NCBI GenBank assembly: GCA_000442125.1
Contig: KE546974.1
Coordinates: 1,240,001-1,304,000, forward strand
DNA from: Opeltia flavorubescens
Taxonomy: Eukaryota; Ascomycota; Lecanoromycetes; Teloschistales; Teloschistaceae
Direction: 5' to 3'
DNA length: 64,000 bases
This document shows positions 42,439-53,454 of this stretch, piece by piece. The translations under genes and the position numbers were made by a program. The notes under the pieces were generated by a model. It was given only the letters and a program-made list of their open reading frames with translations. It did no database searches and had not been told where the DNA came from. The stretch's first letter is position 1; every line of letters starts with the position of its first letter.

Positions 42439-44069
42439 AATTGACTGAGACAGGAGGTTAGAAACGTACAATTTCGTGTTTTCGATGTGTGCGAGTGTGG
42501 AAAGAGAGAGGTGGCAGGGGAGGACGAGAAGAGAAGGAGTGAAGGGTGAGGAAGACAGGAAGGTAAGGCTGAAGCACACGCAAGAAAGAAAAGGAAACCA
42601 CAAATGGTGGGTATAAATACCATGAGCTCGTACCACTTGCCAATTATAGTTGAAAATCCAAGAATATTTTTACCCCTATTTGACTTACAAGAAAAAGAAT
42701 ATAGAGTGTTATTCTTTTTTGATCGAGTGAATGCAGCAGGAATCATTCCACTCTATTCTTTCCATTAATCTATAACCTCTAGATCTCTGTCCCTTATCCT
42801 CAATCGGAGACCATATCCCCCACATCACCTTTCAAAATTCCCCATGAAACCCCCGTAAACGCCTCCCTCAACATCCTATTCTGATAACATCATTCTTGTC
42901 TACGTCTTTGTATGGCCATCCGCCTATCTATCGTAGTATACTACTGTTTAGGCCTTTTGTAACTGATCCCAAGGTTCGGGAAGACGAGGGATGGATTATC
43001 ATTGTGAATTTTGATTCATGGCGTAATTTTGCTGTCCTACCATGGGTTTGTGTTATTTCTTCTTGGAGCAAGACTCCTTTTTCGGTGAAACGGCCAGCAG
43101 GTTGCGGGGGGTTGGGGGAGGGGGGAGAGGGGAGGAATGTTATGAGAATGAGATAGTTTGTAGTAGGCCGACAAAGATTAGATGAACGGATGGAATGAGT
43201 ATGGTCGGGCGGTTTTGAGCGAATTGATGAGAGAGATAAGATAGGTTACAGGGGGGTGCGATCTTATCTTGGAGGGGCGTGATGAGACTGGGTCATCTGC
43301 TAATTATTGGGGAGGAGGAGGGGTGATTGATGTTTATCGCGTTGTAGAAGGAATTTGAACAGTGAGGACTTGGAAATTTAGAGCTGGATAGACGTCACAA
43401 GGGCGGGAAGATTGTGTACACATCGAAAGATTTAGACTATCTGCTAGAAATACAGCCCGCTTGTTGGATTGTATACAAAAAAGATGAACCCGTCCTAGAA
43501 ATTATGATCCCGCCAAGTCTTTTCCTCTATTTCTTCATACCGCGAAGACCGAGCAGTATGGCTCGATTACTTTCGTATTCATGCTCAGAAAGATGGTTTT
43601 GATCTCCCGGATTCGTAGCTATCCTATTGATTTTTCATGCTGTGAGACTATTTGATGAGTGGCTAGTCTTGCTGGGGTATTGTCTGGCTGGATCATTGTG
43701 CTCGATATGTGGAGATGTTGAGCCACTATGCGAGGATATGTATGTATTTTGACGGGTGATTTTGATTTCGTATTTCGTGAATGAGAGCTTTGTGGTTTTT
43801 GATCGATTGCCCGGGAGTTCCTCAGTAGGTTCTCTAGTACCTTTCGTTGGAGTTGCTGAGCAGATTCTTGTTCTCAAAACTAGTTGTTACTCCTCCACAT
43901 TATACTTGGTTTGGGGTTGCTTTTCATGAGCTGAAGCGAGTCTGCTGAGTTTTGGCGGCCCTTGCTCGTTTGTAGGCATTCTGTTTCTGTGAGGTGTGGA
44001 GCTTTATGGGTTTTCGTTGATCGGAGATTTCAAGAAGACACAGCTGACCGATAGCTCGGTCTGATTTCC
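42439..44069. other. Long intergenic between convergent genes
   Basis: About 1.6 kb without a supported gene. A minus-strand frame at 42253-42746 looks secreted-like but lies antisense to the end of the oxidoreductase gene and is composed of Ser/Pro/Leu. A G-rich stretch lies near 43100. No RNA gene or repeat is recognised. Confidence 0.45.
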
Positions 44070-44988
44070 TCAGCGAGTTTTTCTACGTGCAGAAAGTTTT
44101 GAGTCCGTGAGTAGTCTCAGCTTCGGAGATGCAGGCGCAATATCGATCCAGATCTGCGGAAGAACCAAAATTAGCTCTTCAACTCTGAGATCACAATTGC
44201 TTAGGCGATCCACTCACATCCGGAAACAGACCCGGCCAACGGACCCAAACTCTCGTGACCTCCTTCTTCCCAATCTCCGCAGAATGATCATTAAGAAGCC
44301 ATAGAATTCCCTTCACATTATCCGTACCCACGAGCGCAAAGAAGAAAACATCATGCTCAGTTTCATTCCATTCATACCAGGTTCCGTCTCCAGCATTGGG
44401 ACGCAGTTTCCGGTTCTTGAACAGTATTCGTAGTGTAGTCAATGTCCCCGGATTCGCGGCTTGATGACGGATGACCGCCCGGAGATTCGATATCGATCCC
44501 CCGTCCGTCATCTGCTGTGCGAATTTCCAAGTCTGATATATGATTTCCGACCATGGGAGTCGCCGCTGGTGGTCAGCAATGTTATAGTTCCAATGCGCGA
44601 CGATTAGTCCTCTTTTCGTGTCGAAGGAATTGTCGTAAGCAGCTGGATCATCGGGTTCGTGCGTTATGGGGTTTATGGAAGTAGTCTCCCAATCTGAAAG
44701 CTCTGTGACGTTGAAACCGTGCTCAGTGAGATCTCTTTCAAGTCCTACATAGCTGAATTGGATTTCTGATGGTTGGACGACGTAGGACTGGGGAAATATT
44801 TTGTTGCCTTCGGTTTTGTCCTTTGCCTGAGGATCCGTCAGGGTTGTTTGTAAGATATTCCATACTTTGTAGCCGTCATTTCTGCAGGCATCGAATGATG
44901 TGCAAAAGATTGCATCACCTCCTTGGTCCGTTGCGCTCGTCCATTGGATGATGCCTAGAAGCGCGATCAAGATGTGCGAGATTGACAT
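44070..44988 (-). CDS. Secreted protein, function unknown
   Basis: Two exons, 44218-44988 and 44070-44153, flank a 64-bp intron and give 284 residues. The start gives a signal peptide at residues 1-20 (MSISHILIALLGIIQWTSA). Ten codons upstream there is another in-frame Met at 45018, which would lengthen the leader. The mature part has two cysteines (FCTSFDACRNDGYKVWN) and aromatic-rich segments (LIVAHWNYNIADHQRRLPW; DGTWYEWNETEHDVFFFALV). Without splicing the protein would end soon after LFPD; the spliced end reads IWIDIAPASPKLRLL, which is a natural final strand. No enzyme class is recognised. It may be a fungal extracellular protein. Confidence 0.65.
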
Positions 44989-46005
44989 GCTAGACAATGT
45001 GATTGAAAAAGAGCACAATCCTCAGATCATGACTTACACGTAAACGAAGATCTACTTTTATTGATCCAAATCTACGAAAAATAATTACGTATGCCATGAC
45101 TTGATATGCGGCTTTGTAATGAAACGAACAGGCGCAAAACACAAGAGACGTCCGACCGGCCGCTAAGGGCCCGTCACTGTGAATAGCATTGACACGGGTG
45201 GCATCATCTGACATATAACACCCAGATCGAGGCGTTGTAGAGCTTGTTGACTCCTTATTCGGGCAGGGTAGAGGACGAAAGAAAACGAGGACCAACACTA
45301 AATGACGACTACTGCCTGTAAAGTAATTTCAGAACAGAGAACAAGCTCATTAAGCTCAGTAAGCTCTAGTAGAACTGTATGGATTAGGAGGCTGTGACTA
45401 CTTGATCAGGTCGATGGTCACCAGAATCACAGATCTGGTCGTGACGATGTTAACAGGGGGTATTGTGGCCTTGGCTTGGACATTGAGAATTCCAGAAGGG
45501 AAGCATACAATAGCAGCTTCGATGGGAGACCCACACACGGCTGATACTCATTGAAAATTAATGAAAATGAGTAAGATTTTCCCTACCTCTGCATTGGTGG
45601 TACTCTTCAAATTTCGTTGAAGAATCGTTTCAGCTTAGAAAATGCGAAGAGTCCTTCTTCAGCCGACGAATGTACGCATCTTATGTAAGCCTGCATAAGC
45701 TTGCATAAGGATGCATATGCATATTGATCATGGAAAAGAATTTAGGTACCAAGTGTACTCCATACATTTCACTTTCCAACACATCGTATCGGCTAGCTGC
45801 TATGTACATCCTGAATAGTTGCCTCGAATACTTACGGTGCAGCCAATCAGCCGCGCGACCAGACGTAAATAGAAGGACCGCCCTCAAAGGCAAACAAAAT
45901 GGTATCTCCAAGCCAAGAACCTATTCTCGACACCTTCAGTAATAAATGATAAAAGCAAATTTCCGCAATCCACCTGCAGACCACCACTTGATCTGGTCTC
46001 CCTAC
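44989..46005. other. Intergenic, promoter side of the secreted protein gene
   Basis: About 1 kb. A run of short direct repeats lies at 45686-45720 (AAGCCTGCATAAGCTTGCAT type, unit near 10 bp, three copies of GCATAAG). No gene is supported. Confidence 0.45.
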
Positions 46006-46521
46006 TCACAACATAGCGAATACCACCATCACTGTAGCGCCTACTATAGCCAGCATGTTGTCGCTGCCCAGCTTGACTGCGGCGCCCTGGAATGGCGCGA
46101 CACCCGTTGGCCCTGGCGCGACTCCTGTTCCTGACGGCGCTGCTGTACCAGTCCCACCGCTTGGCAATGCTCCTCCGCTAGGACTTGGAATCGGGTAAGG
46201 GGCAGTAGTCAGAGAAGTGAAAGATGGAACTGGCGTCATGTAAGGTGCTGGTGATGATGCGCTTGGTGAGGACTCGACCAATGCAGGCGGTGATGGGACT
46301 GCTTCCACGCTCGACGATGAAGACGTAGTGATTGGGGAGGAAGTCTCAATTGGAGGAGGCGATGAGTCCGGCGCAAGAGTCGCGGTAACGGTACTGTCCC
46401 CGAGAGTCTTTGTGAGGGTCATCGTGGAGGTGGAAGACAGCGTTGTCGTGGGTTCTGCTCCAGCTTCCAGTGCGGCGAAGGCTGCGAGAGGCAAGGTGAG
46501 GAGGGTGAGTGAGAATCGCAT
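46006..46521 (-). CDS. GPI-anchored Ser/Thr/Pro-rich cell wall protein
   Basis: An intron-free frame encodes 171 residues. A signal peptide (residues 1-16, MRFSLTLLTLPLAAFA) is followed by a long region of Ser, Thr, Pro, Gly and Ala with no cysteine. The C-terminus has a small-residue site (KLGSDN) and a hydrophobic end (MLAIVGATVMVVFAML), which is the signal for a GPI anchor. Such proteins are heavily O-mannosylated and linked to the plasma membrane or wall glucan. No binding domain is present, so it is probably a structural wall component or spacer. Confidence 0.78.
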   Translation of the reverse strand: MRFSLTLLTLPLAAFAALEAGAEPTTTLSSTSTMTLTKTLGDSTVTATLAPDSSPPPIETSSPITTSSSSSVEAVPSPPALVESSPSASSPAPYMTPVPSFTSLTTAPYPIPSPSGGALPSGGTGTAAPSGTGVAPGPTGVAPFQGAAVKLGSDNMLAIVGATVMVVFAML

Positions 46522-47585
46522 TTCGATCGGTGGTGCGCGGAACTTGCGCGCAGTCGTAGGATCGATGAAGGATGGATAAGCTCAGTGCGCGATGACGTTA
46601 CACGTGCGAAGGAGAGGTTTGACTACCGACTCTGGTTGGATCAAGAGCTCAGCTTACGGTGATGAATACTGTAATCGATTGATCTGAAGCTGTTATGAAT
46701 TGATTCTTGATATTTTCTGATGAGTTTCTTTGCCGATTGTTCAATCGAGCTAATGAAACAGTAGAGATGGTCACGAAGGGCCAGATGAGCAAAGAATGAC
46801 TGCAAGATCTGCGCTGCAAAGATTGGGATGTTTGCGCTCGTAAAGTGAACGATGTTTAAGGCGAATAGAAAGGTAATGAGAGTATGGAAATGGACAGTGA
46901 GGCTTTTCTTCCAAAAGAAGGAAGAGCGCGAGAGGTGAGGAAATAACAACTAGACATATCCAGAGGTGAAACTCTTTGCCGCATCATTCAGAAACCACCT
47001 TTACCGGACAGTTCCCACTTGTTCCCACACCATGGTCGCCAATGCTGTACCTGACGGGCGTGAGTGTTGCGGCAAAGAATGCTTCAAGTTGGTCCAGGTC
47101 TAGAGCTCTGAAAGGTCCTCCAATTTCGCGAATCGTTGGTGGTGAGGCGCGCGCCCAAAGAAGGAGGATGCGGCAGAAAGGTGATTGGATCGCAGCCATG
47201 CATTTGAGACGTTGGTGCCATCCCAACACCCTGGCGTCAATTGTTTAGCACAAAGCTTGGCATTGCTTGTTACCCGTCATTTTTGACACCTTTCAGATTT
47301 GGCCGTGCGCCTTCCGCTTTCCGTCCTACCGGCAAGGCAAGATGATGCAGGTCAGAACTGTGCATCAACGGCAGATCAGGCGGAATGTGCACGGCAAATC
47401 ATGCTACTTGCAGAAGTTATAGAATATGCACGAAGACGAAGAGAGTGACAGAGATAGAGAAATGTCAGCAGATGATGTGAAAATGAGTCGAATGCGTTTA
47501 TGAAACTTGTCGTTGTCGGACATAAACAAACTTCGACGACGGCAGATCGGACTCATGAGCGCGGCTTGCTGAAATACTGTTTTGA
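46522..47585. other. Intergenic, upstream of the GPI protein gene
   Basis: About 1 kb. A minus-strand frame at 46984-47229 (FRALDLDQLEAFFAATLTP inside) is open with moderate codon balance and a donor-like GTACAG after it, but no partner exon could be chosen. Other frames are unsupported. Confidence 0.35.
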
Positions 47586-47942
47586 TTATTTTTGGCTTGC
47601 TGCTTCGCTTGATTTGGGAGATCCATTACAAACCCTAGACACGATACTGTTAGCATCCGAAGGAAAGGTTTCTGAAGTAATAGGTCATGTGTACCTTTTC
47701 TCCCAGTCGCTTCCCATTATGTCGTTTTGTCGGTTTCGTGCACGACCAAGTGCCAGTACCGAAGCGATGTTTTGGACAGGTGACGAAGGTCGATCCAGAC
47801 AGCATCTCTTGATTTCTGAGCCCGCGTCCAATGTGCTGTAGTCAAAAAGCTTCGGATAAATCTGCGTCCACGTATCCTCCCCTTGCACAGAACGGAGGAG
47901 GAAATGCTGGTGTCGAGGGTTTTGTCCTGGGCGCCACGCCAT
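47586..47942 (-). CDS. Possible small spliced gene just after RRP40
   Basis: Two potential exons, 47695-47942 and 47586-47646, flank a 48-bp intron with a good donor (GTACAC), a CTAAC branch point and a CAG acceptor; the product would be 102 residues. It begins MAWRPGQNPRHQHFLLRSVQ, only 14 bp after the stop of RRP40 on the same strand. No domain is recognised. It might be part of the RRP40 3' untranslated region, in which case the intron would be in that region. The opposite strand is also open, so coding is not certain. Confidence 0.33.
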
Positions 47943-47955
47943 GAAGCTTTCCAGA

Positions 47956-48749
47956 TCATATTTGTCGGAGAAGTTTCTTGACCAATTTCTTCTGCTCATC
48001 AATTTTCAATGCCTCTCGATCGGTGTCTTGCAGTGCCTTGCCAACCAGCAGTGTTTCCATGACTCCGCCAGCCTTGACCCACACTTTTCCGTTCCTTCCT
48101 ACTGCAACCTCGAAGGCCACTTGTTCTGCGATGTCGTCCAGCACCACCAGTCCCCCTTCGTCTTTCTGTTTGTTGAGGAGGAGCCTCCTCGACATTCCCA
48201 GGCTCACATTGAAGACCATGCCACCCTTCAACTCCCCCATACCCTCACTCTTGCCGGTCGACGGGTTGTAGCAGACGATTTCGGGATCGAGATGTTTGGA
48301 AGCTGAGAGAACACGAGCGTAGATCAGACTGCCGGAAGATAGTTGCGGTCGAGTCTTCTTTGTTGCTCCTTCAAAGGCGAGCTGGGGTAATTGGGCGAAA
48401 GCTGTGTGAGGTGTGATAGAACAATGATACCAATCAGTGGAGGAATGATGAACCGTAGCAATGACAACGTCGTTCATTTGGGGAATGTACTAGCTTGGCC
48501 GAGATATCAGCTTGTATTCGATAATGTACAAACCCTGTGTAGCAAACATACTCTTCCGCTGTTGTTCTCAATCCACAATGCATTTTTCTTACGGTCTACG
48601 CAAAGGGGTCCAGCTAGAGCAGTCGTGACGGTCGAAGGTGGAGTATGCCGAAGTCCAGGGCCGAGCTTGAGCGCCGCCGAAGGTTTGGAGGGAATCGGGA
48701 GGACATCTTCGGATAGAACCTCGCCAGGCATCACAAAGGTCCGAGCCAT
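47956..48749 (-). CDS. RRP40: RNA exosome subunit Rrp40 (EXOSC3)
   Basis: Two exons, 48552-48749 and 47956-48489, flank a 62-bp intron and give 243 residues. The start MARTFVMPGEVL is followed by the N-terminal domain and by the S1-like fold (YIPQMNDVVIATVHHSSTDW). The KH domain contains the family motif ECxNPSTGKSEGMGEL-type, seen here as VCYNPSTGKSEGMGELKGG. The end is a Lys-rich helix (KIDEQKKLVKKLLRQI). Rrp40 is one of three cap subunits of the nuclear and cytosolic exosome and helps thread RNA into the ring. Length is normal. The splice joins NNSGR to YIPQM, a junction kept in homologues. Confidence 0.93.
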
Positions 48750-49144
48750 AGTGACTGCGATCAGTGCACAGTTGTAATGAGGAGGTTCGGAACAGAGCAG
48801 CACATCGACATTTGGATGAGTAAAGTTGTCGATGTCTTCTAGAACAATTCGAGGATTCAATGGTGGGATTTATCTCAAGTCGGCTAAACATGCCTTTTTT
48901 GACAGCTATGAGGATCGGTGAACTTTTTTTCTCGACTCTGAGAAAATCTTACCACACTCGTATTTCTAAAGATTTGTCACAAGCTCACTATTCATCAACT
49001 TAGATACTGCCACTATTCACATATTCAATTGCGCAAGAACCCTAGACCCAGTCCGTTACTCCCTAAGGAATTATTGCGCCTGTGATACCAGCTTTGTACC
49101 AGCCTCCGAAGTGCGAGGCCGACCTTGGCCAAGGAGAAGGTAGA
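48750..49144. promoter_or_regulatory. Divergent upstream region of RRP40 and SSZ1
   Basis: A 395-bp gap between two outward-reading genes for RNA decay and nascent-chain folding. It should contain both promoters. No specific element is identified. Confidence 0.5.
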
Positions 49145-51068
49145 ATGATAGTACAAGAAGGCAATGGAGCAGATTCAGAAGAGACTTTGGCCATAGGAAT
49201 CAGCTTCGGGAATTCCAACAGCGGCATAGCCTATACGACCAGTGTGGGTTAAATCAATGGGGATTATGGAGGAGCCAAGTTCTAATCTGGGTGCAGGAAG
49301 GAAAGGCCGAGGTGATAGCAAATGAAGAAGGGGGTCAGTGGATTCCCTGTATTTTGAAACATGACAAGAGCTAATTGGCGACGGACTGTGCAGACCGACA
49401 AATACCCTCGATCCTGTCTTATACCGGCGGGGAAGAATTTCATGGCACACAAGCGAAAACACAACTTGTACGAAATAGCAAGAACACTGTCGCCTACTTC
49501 AGAGATTTTATAGGCAAAGAGTACACTTTGATCCCATTGCATCAAAGGAGACGCCGACTGATCGGTACCATAGCTTCGAATCAATAGATCCAACCCCCTG
49601 TCATGCCTCTGCCCATCCCACAAAACACGATTCAACCGTCTCCTTCTCGATACAAGATACTGAATCCGAAGATACACATGATGTCACGATATCAGAGATC
49701 GTTACAAGACATATACGTCGCTTAGCCGCTTCGGCCTCGGATTATTTGGGCAAAAAGATTAACGCTGCAGTCATAACGATCCCCACGAATTTCTCAGATG
49801 TCCAGAAACAGGCGCTCAGCAAAGCAGCGGCAGCGGCGGGAGTTGACGTTCTTCAATTCATCCCTGAACCTGTCGCTGCAGTCCTCGCCTACGATGCGCG
49901 GCCAGAATCAAAACTGAGTGACAAGATTGTAGTAGTCGCTGACCTCGGTGGTACGAGATCCGATGTTGCAGTGGTCGCATCAAGAGGAGGCATGTACAGC
50001 ATATTATCCACAAGCCACGACTACGAACTTGGTGGTGCTCAACTGGATCAGGTTCTTGTCGACCACTTCGCCAAGGAGTTCCTTAAGAAGAACAAAAACA
50101 GCGCCGATCCTCGAGAGAACCCACGAAACCTCGCAAAACTGAAACTTGAAGTTGAAGCCACAAAAAGGGCTCTGAGCATCGGCGCCACCTCGAGCCTAAG
50201 CGTCGAAGGTCTCTCAGACGGCCTAGACTTTAGCTCCACAATCAACCGCACACGCTACGACCTACTCGCCTCGAAAGTCCTCACTTCATTCACCCACCTA
50301 ATCCAAGAGGCGATCCGAAAAGCCGATCTTGACATCCTCGACCTCAACGAAGTCATTCTCTCCGGCGGTACATCCCACACCCCTCGCATAGCATCCAACC
50401 TCCGTTCCCTTTTCCCACCCGCAACCACCATACTCTCTCCTTCCACCTCTCCCACCGCCATCAACCCTTCTGATCTATCCGCCCGCGGCGCAGCTATCCA
50501 AGCCAGCTTGATCCAAGAATTCGACAAGGCAGATATCGAGCAATCTACACACCCCGTGGTGACAGTAACGCCCCACCTCCGTCGCGCCATCGGTGTCCTT
50601 CTTGTGAGCGAGAACTCGGAAAAAGGCGTCTTCAAACCATTAGCGGAAGCCGAAACTGCCGTACCCTTACGACGAGCGGGCGAATTTGCAGTACCGAATA
50701 ATGGCGGCGATGTCATTATCAAGATCTGCGAGGGCAGCAGTAGCATCAAAGTTACCAAGCCGACACCAAAACCGAAGCAGAAACAGACTAATGGCAATAC
50801 GGGTGAGGATGATGATGACGGTTTTTCGGACGAGGATGAGAGCGAGGAGGAGCCAGAGGATGTGAGGGAGAAGATTTGGACGGTTGGCACGGTGCTTGCG
50901 GAGACGACGATTAGGGGTACGAAGAAGGGGGGGAGGGTGGAAGTCAGTGTCACGGTCAATGGAGATCTTACGGTCCTAGTCACGGCGAGGGAAGTTGGTG
51001 GGAAGGCTGGGGCGGGAGTAAGAGGTATGTTGGAGAGGCCGAAGGTAGTGGAGAATGGGAGTGCTTAA
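49145..51068 (+). CDS. SSZ1: Ribosome-associated Hsp70-like chaperone Ssz1
   Basis: Four exons are modelled: 49145-49243, 49297-49333, 49394-49520 and 49574-51068; phases agree and the product is 585 residues. The ATPase domain starts AIGISFGNSNSGIAYTT, continues GKAEVIANEEG and RQIPSILSYTGGEEFHGTQA. It has VITIPTNFSDVQKQAL, VVVADLGGTRSDVAVV and the LSGGTSHTPRI loop. The C-terminal peptide-binding-like part is short, with an acidic patch (DDDDGFSDEDESEEEPED) near residue 515. Ssz1 pairs with the J-protein Zuo1 in the ribosome-associated complex that stimulates Ssb Hsp70 on nascent chains. The first donor (GTGGGT) is weak, but joining TTS to EGKAEV restores the family sequence. The acidic patch is longer than in yeast. 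Confidence 0.92.
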
Positions 51069-51454
51069 AGTATTGCTTGAAGATGGGGAAAGACAGAGAT
51101 ATATCTATGGGAAGCAGGCGTGGCGTTTTGGCATAGAGAAGTCAAGGGGATCATTCTTTTACTAGGTTTCTTCATGGACCAATTATTAGAAGAAAAAGAG
51201 AAACATCCAAAAGGTTCATTAAATTTTTTACACGTTTTCGGACCTGCTGATTTTCGATCATTTGCAAATCAGTATCAGGAATTCGAAGTATCGACTGATA
51301 GAAGCCGATGTGAGGGTGTGAGAATGGAATGATGTCAATCAATGCCATGGTCTTGGATATGTATGGTAGGAAATGTACAGAAGAGGCTTAGTCAGCTGGG
51401 TAAACTTCGGGGGAGATTCTCCGAGAAATCGATTGGAGAAATCTCTGGGGTCAC

Positions 51455-51523
51455 TTCAACCGGGGTTGGAAATTTGCCGAGGCCAGTCCAACCCGGCCTT
51501 GGTGTTTTCCAACCCCAGTTGAG
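51455..51523. repeat. 69-bp inverted repeat (hairpin, MITE-like)
   Basis: A left arm of 30 bp (51455-51484, starting TTCAACCGGGGTTGGAAA) and a right arm of 29 bp (51495-51523, ending TTTTCCAACCCCAGTTGAG) pair with few mismatches around a 10-bp loop. No clear target-site duplication is seen. It could be a tiny transposon-derived hairpin or a foldback element. Confidence 0.7.
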
Positions 51524-51584
51524 AGAAATCAGATGGTAGGTGGTGAACGTTCATGAAGGTAAGAGATGCATTTCTGACTACTAC

Positions 51585-51804
51585 TGGTGGGGAACGATTT
51601 ATGCTGGCCACGCCAGCCTAACTACAACTGAAAGAAACGACCACCTGCAGCATCATACCTCTATAATAAACAGCTAGTGCGCCCCTGCGCACTGTCAACG
51701 AACGTAAGTAGATAAATAAAGAAGCAAGTAACCAATTAAGTCAACCAGCCGTGCAGGTAAAAGCAACGCTGGACTAAAGTAGTGCTAATGGACACGTCCC
51801 AACA
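51585..51804 (-). mobile_element. Possible LTR remnant, Copia-like
   Basis: On the minus strand the stretch begins TGTTGGGACG, typical of Ty1/Copia LTRs, and ends CCCCACCA, so the ends are short imperfect inverted repeats with TG...CA. No matching 5-bp duplication flanks it. Short minus-strand frames just before it (to about 52177) could be the decayed end of the internal region. It is old and broken, and the second LTR is not seen in this window. Confidence 0.33.
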
Positions 51805-52199
51805 GGAAAACGACACCATAAACGTTCCCCTCAATCCGCTGCCCCAACGTTGCCTTCCTCTGTATTAGCTTTATTGCCGTTGACTTGGCCAGCCCTATCT
51901 TCTTTATCGTCATTAGTACGAACAGATGACTTCTCATCCTCATTTGTGGATTCAATTCTTTCAGGTTTAACATCTATAATCGCATCCCGAGTAGCTTTCC
52001 ATCTATCCGTATAACCTTCGTCGTACATTTTGTTCGTATGATTATTCTTAAGGGTGACCGACGATTCAAGGGCAAGAGTACGCTCAAGCTCGAAGGCCCC
52101 AAGGGTGGTATCCAGTCGTTGTATAAAGGATTTCTGAAACTAATCGAGCGGATCTTTGAGTTTCGTAAACGACCCATGGGAATCTGTCACGGTGAGAAG

Positions 52200-53454
52200 A
52201 GGAGCCTATCTTTCTGGGATATCATCGAATGAATCTCGTGGTGTTTCCCGCTGTTTGCCTTTGCTCTTTGTCTAGAATGTGATATATATTTCTCTCTTCT
52301 CCGAGTGAGCCATCGCCTAAATTACATCATAAATTTCCCTACGCGCAATTAGAGGGTGGCATTCCACTCTTGACTGAATCCTGAAGTGGATTAAGATGGT
52401 TGAGATAGGGAGGGGTTGCTGGTCACGACTGCAGCTTCAGCAAACGTTTCCGTATGTCTTGATGGCGTCTTTTGTAGTTCCGGCGAAAGATGGTTGAGGA
52501 GGAAAGTTCTTAGGCCAAAGGAGGGTTTAAATGCCACGACAAAGCATCGTCTGAAATGGTAGACTCATGTTTTCCTGTCCTGCTTGTTAAGCCACTCAGA
52601 GGAAGGAGCACCGAATGCAATCCGTACTAGTGGTCCAAACACAAGAAGATGGATTTGCACCCGACTTGCACTAGCTTATTGCCCTTTTCAGTGTCAGCCT
52701 CTTTATTTCTGAATTTCCCTCGGATGATCTCCTCGACCAGTTTCATCTTGGGATCTATCTCGAGAATATTGTGGGGAAAGAGTCAACCCTGTTTCTGGCT
52801 CTATGCTGTGGGTGTCTTATTTATGAATTGAGTCTAAAGCGGTGTCGAGTAATGGCTCTGGCTTAATGGTTAATAACAGAATATGTTCAACACTCATCGA
52901 TGGAACTTGACATCATCATGATAACTTCTATGCTGCTGTTCGCGTGGGAGACCATTCGGTCCATGTGGTGCGCTTTAAGTGTATCTTGGCCTCGTTTTTA
53001 CGGTATGTGGAAACCGCCGGCGTCAATGAAGCCGGAGTCTGGAACCCCTTCCAAGAGACGGTTAATTTTGGTAGTTCCAGTACGCGTCGGCTATGGAATT
53101 TTATTCTCAGTTTTCCATCATTTGGAGAAGGAGGAACTGGTATCGTTGAGCCAGAGAATCTGTTCCGTGACTCTTTTTATTCATGGCCCAGATACATGTT
53201 TTGCTGATTCTTTCCTTTCGTTCCCTCAAGACTTCGCGACCACTTTTGCAGCCTTCTTTCTTAAGTTTCCTGTTCGTCCGCTTAAGCTCCTCGTCATCCT
53301 CTTGTCGCCTTCTTGTTATGAGTGTTATCGGTTCTGGAACAAACGAAAATATTTCAGTACTTGAAGGGAGGACTCAAAGGCCAGCCATTTAGGGTTAGCT
53401 ATCTGGAATTGGCTCCATATTATCAAAGGAGTCTGATACATTTCTTGCAGAGTT
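52200..53454. other. Gene-poor stretch
   Basis: A 154-codon plus-strand frame at 52900-53364 is rich in aromatic and basic residues and shows no known family; it is probably a chance frame. Nothing else is recognised. Confidence 0.4.

Larger units (their letters stand above)
51069..52200. other. Transition from gene-dense core to gene-poor repeat-like region
   Basis: After SSZ1, frames longer than about 155 codons disappear and base composition becomes AT-richer by eye. The stretch holds the hairpin at 51455-51523 and the possible LTR remnant at 51585-51804. Confidence 0.55.

Noticed and set aside
42253-42746. Minus-strand secreted-like frames
   Set aside because: They lie antisense to the last exon and intron of the oxidoreductase gene and have biased Ser/Leu/Pro content; likely shadows.
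46984-47229. Minus-strand frame with a donor-like site
   Set aside because: It has reasonable composition, but no acceptor or partner exon could be chosen and no domain is seen.
52900-53364. 154-codon plus-strand frame as a gene
   Set aside because: Aromatic-rich composition, no domain, and it lies in the decayed region; probably chance.
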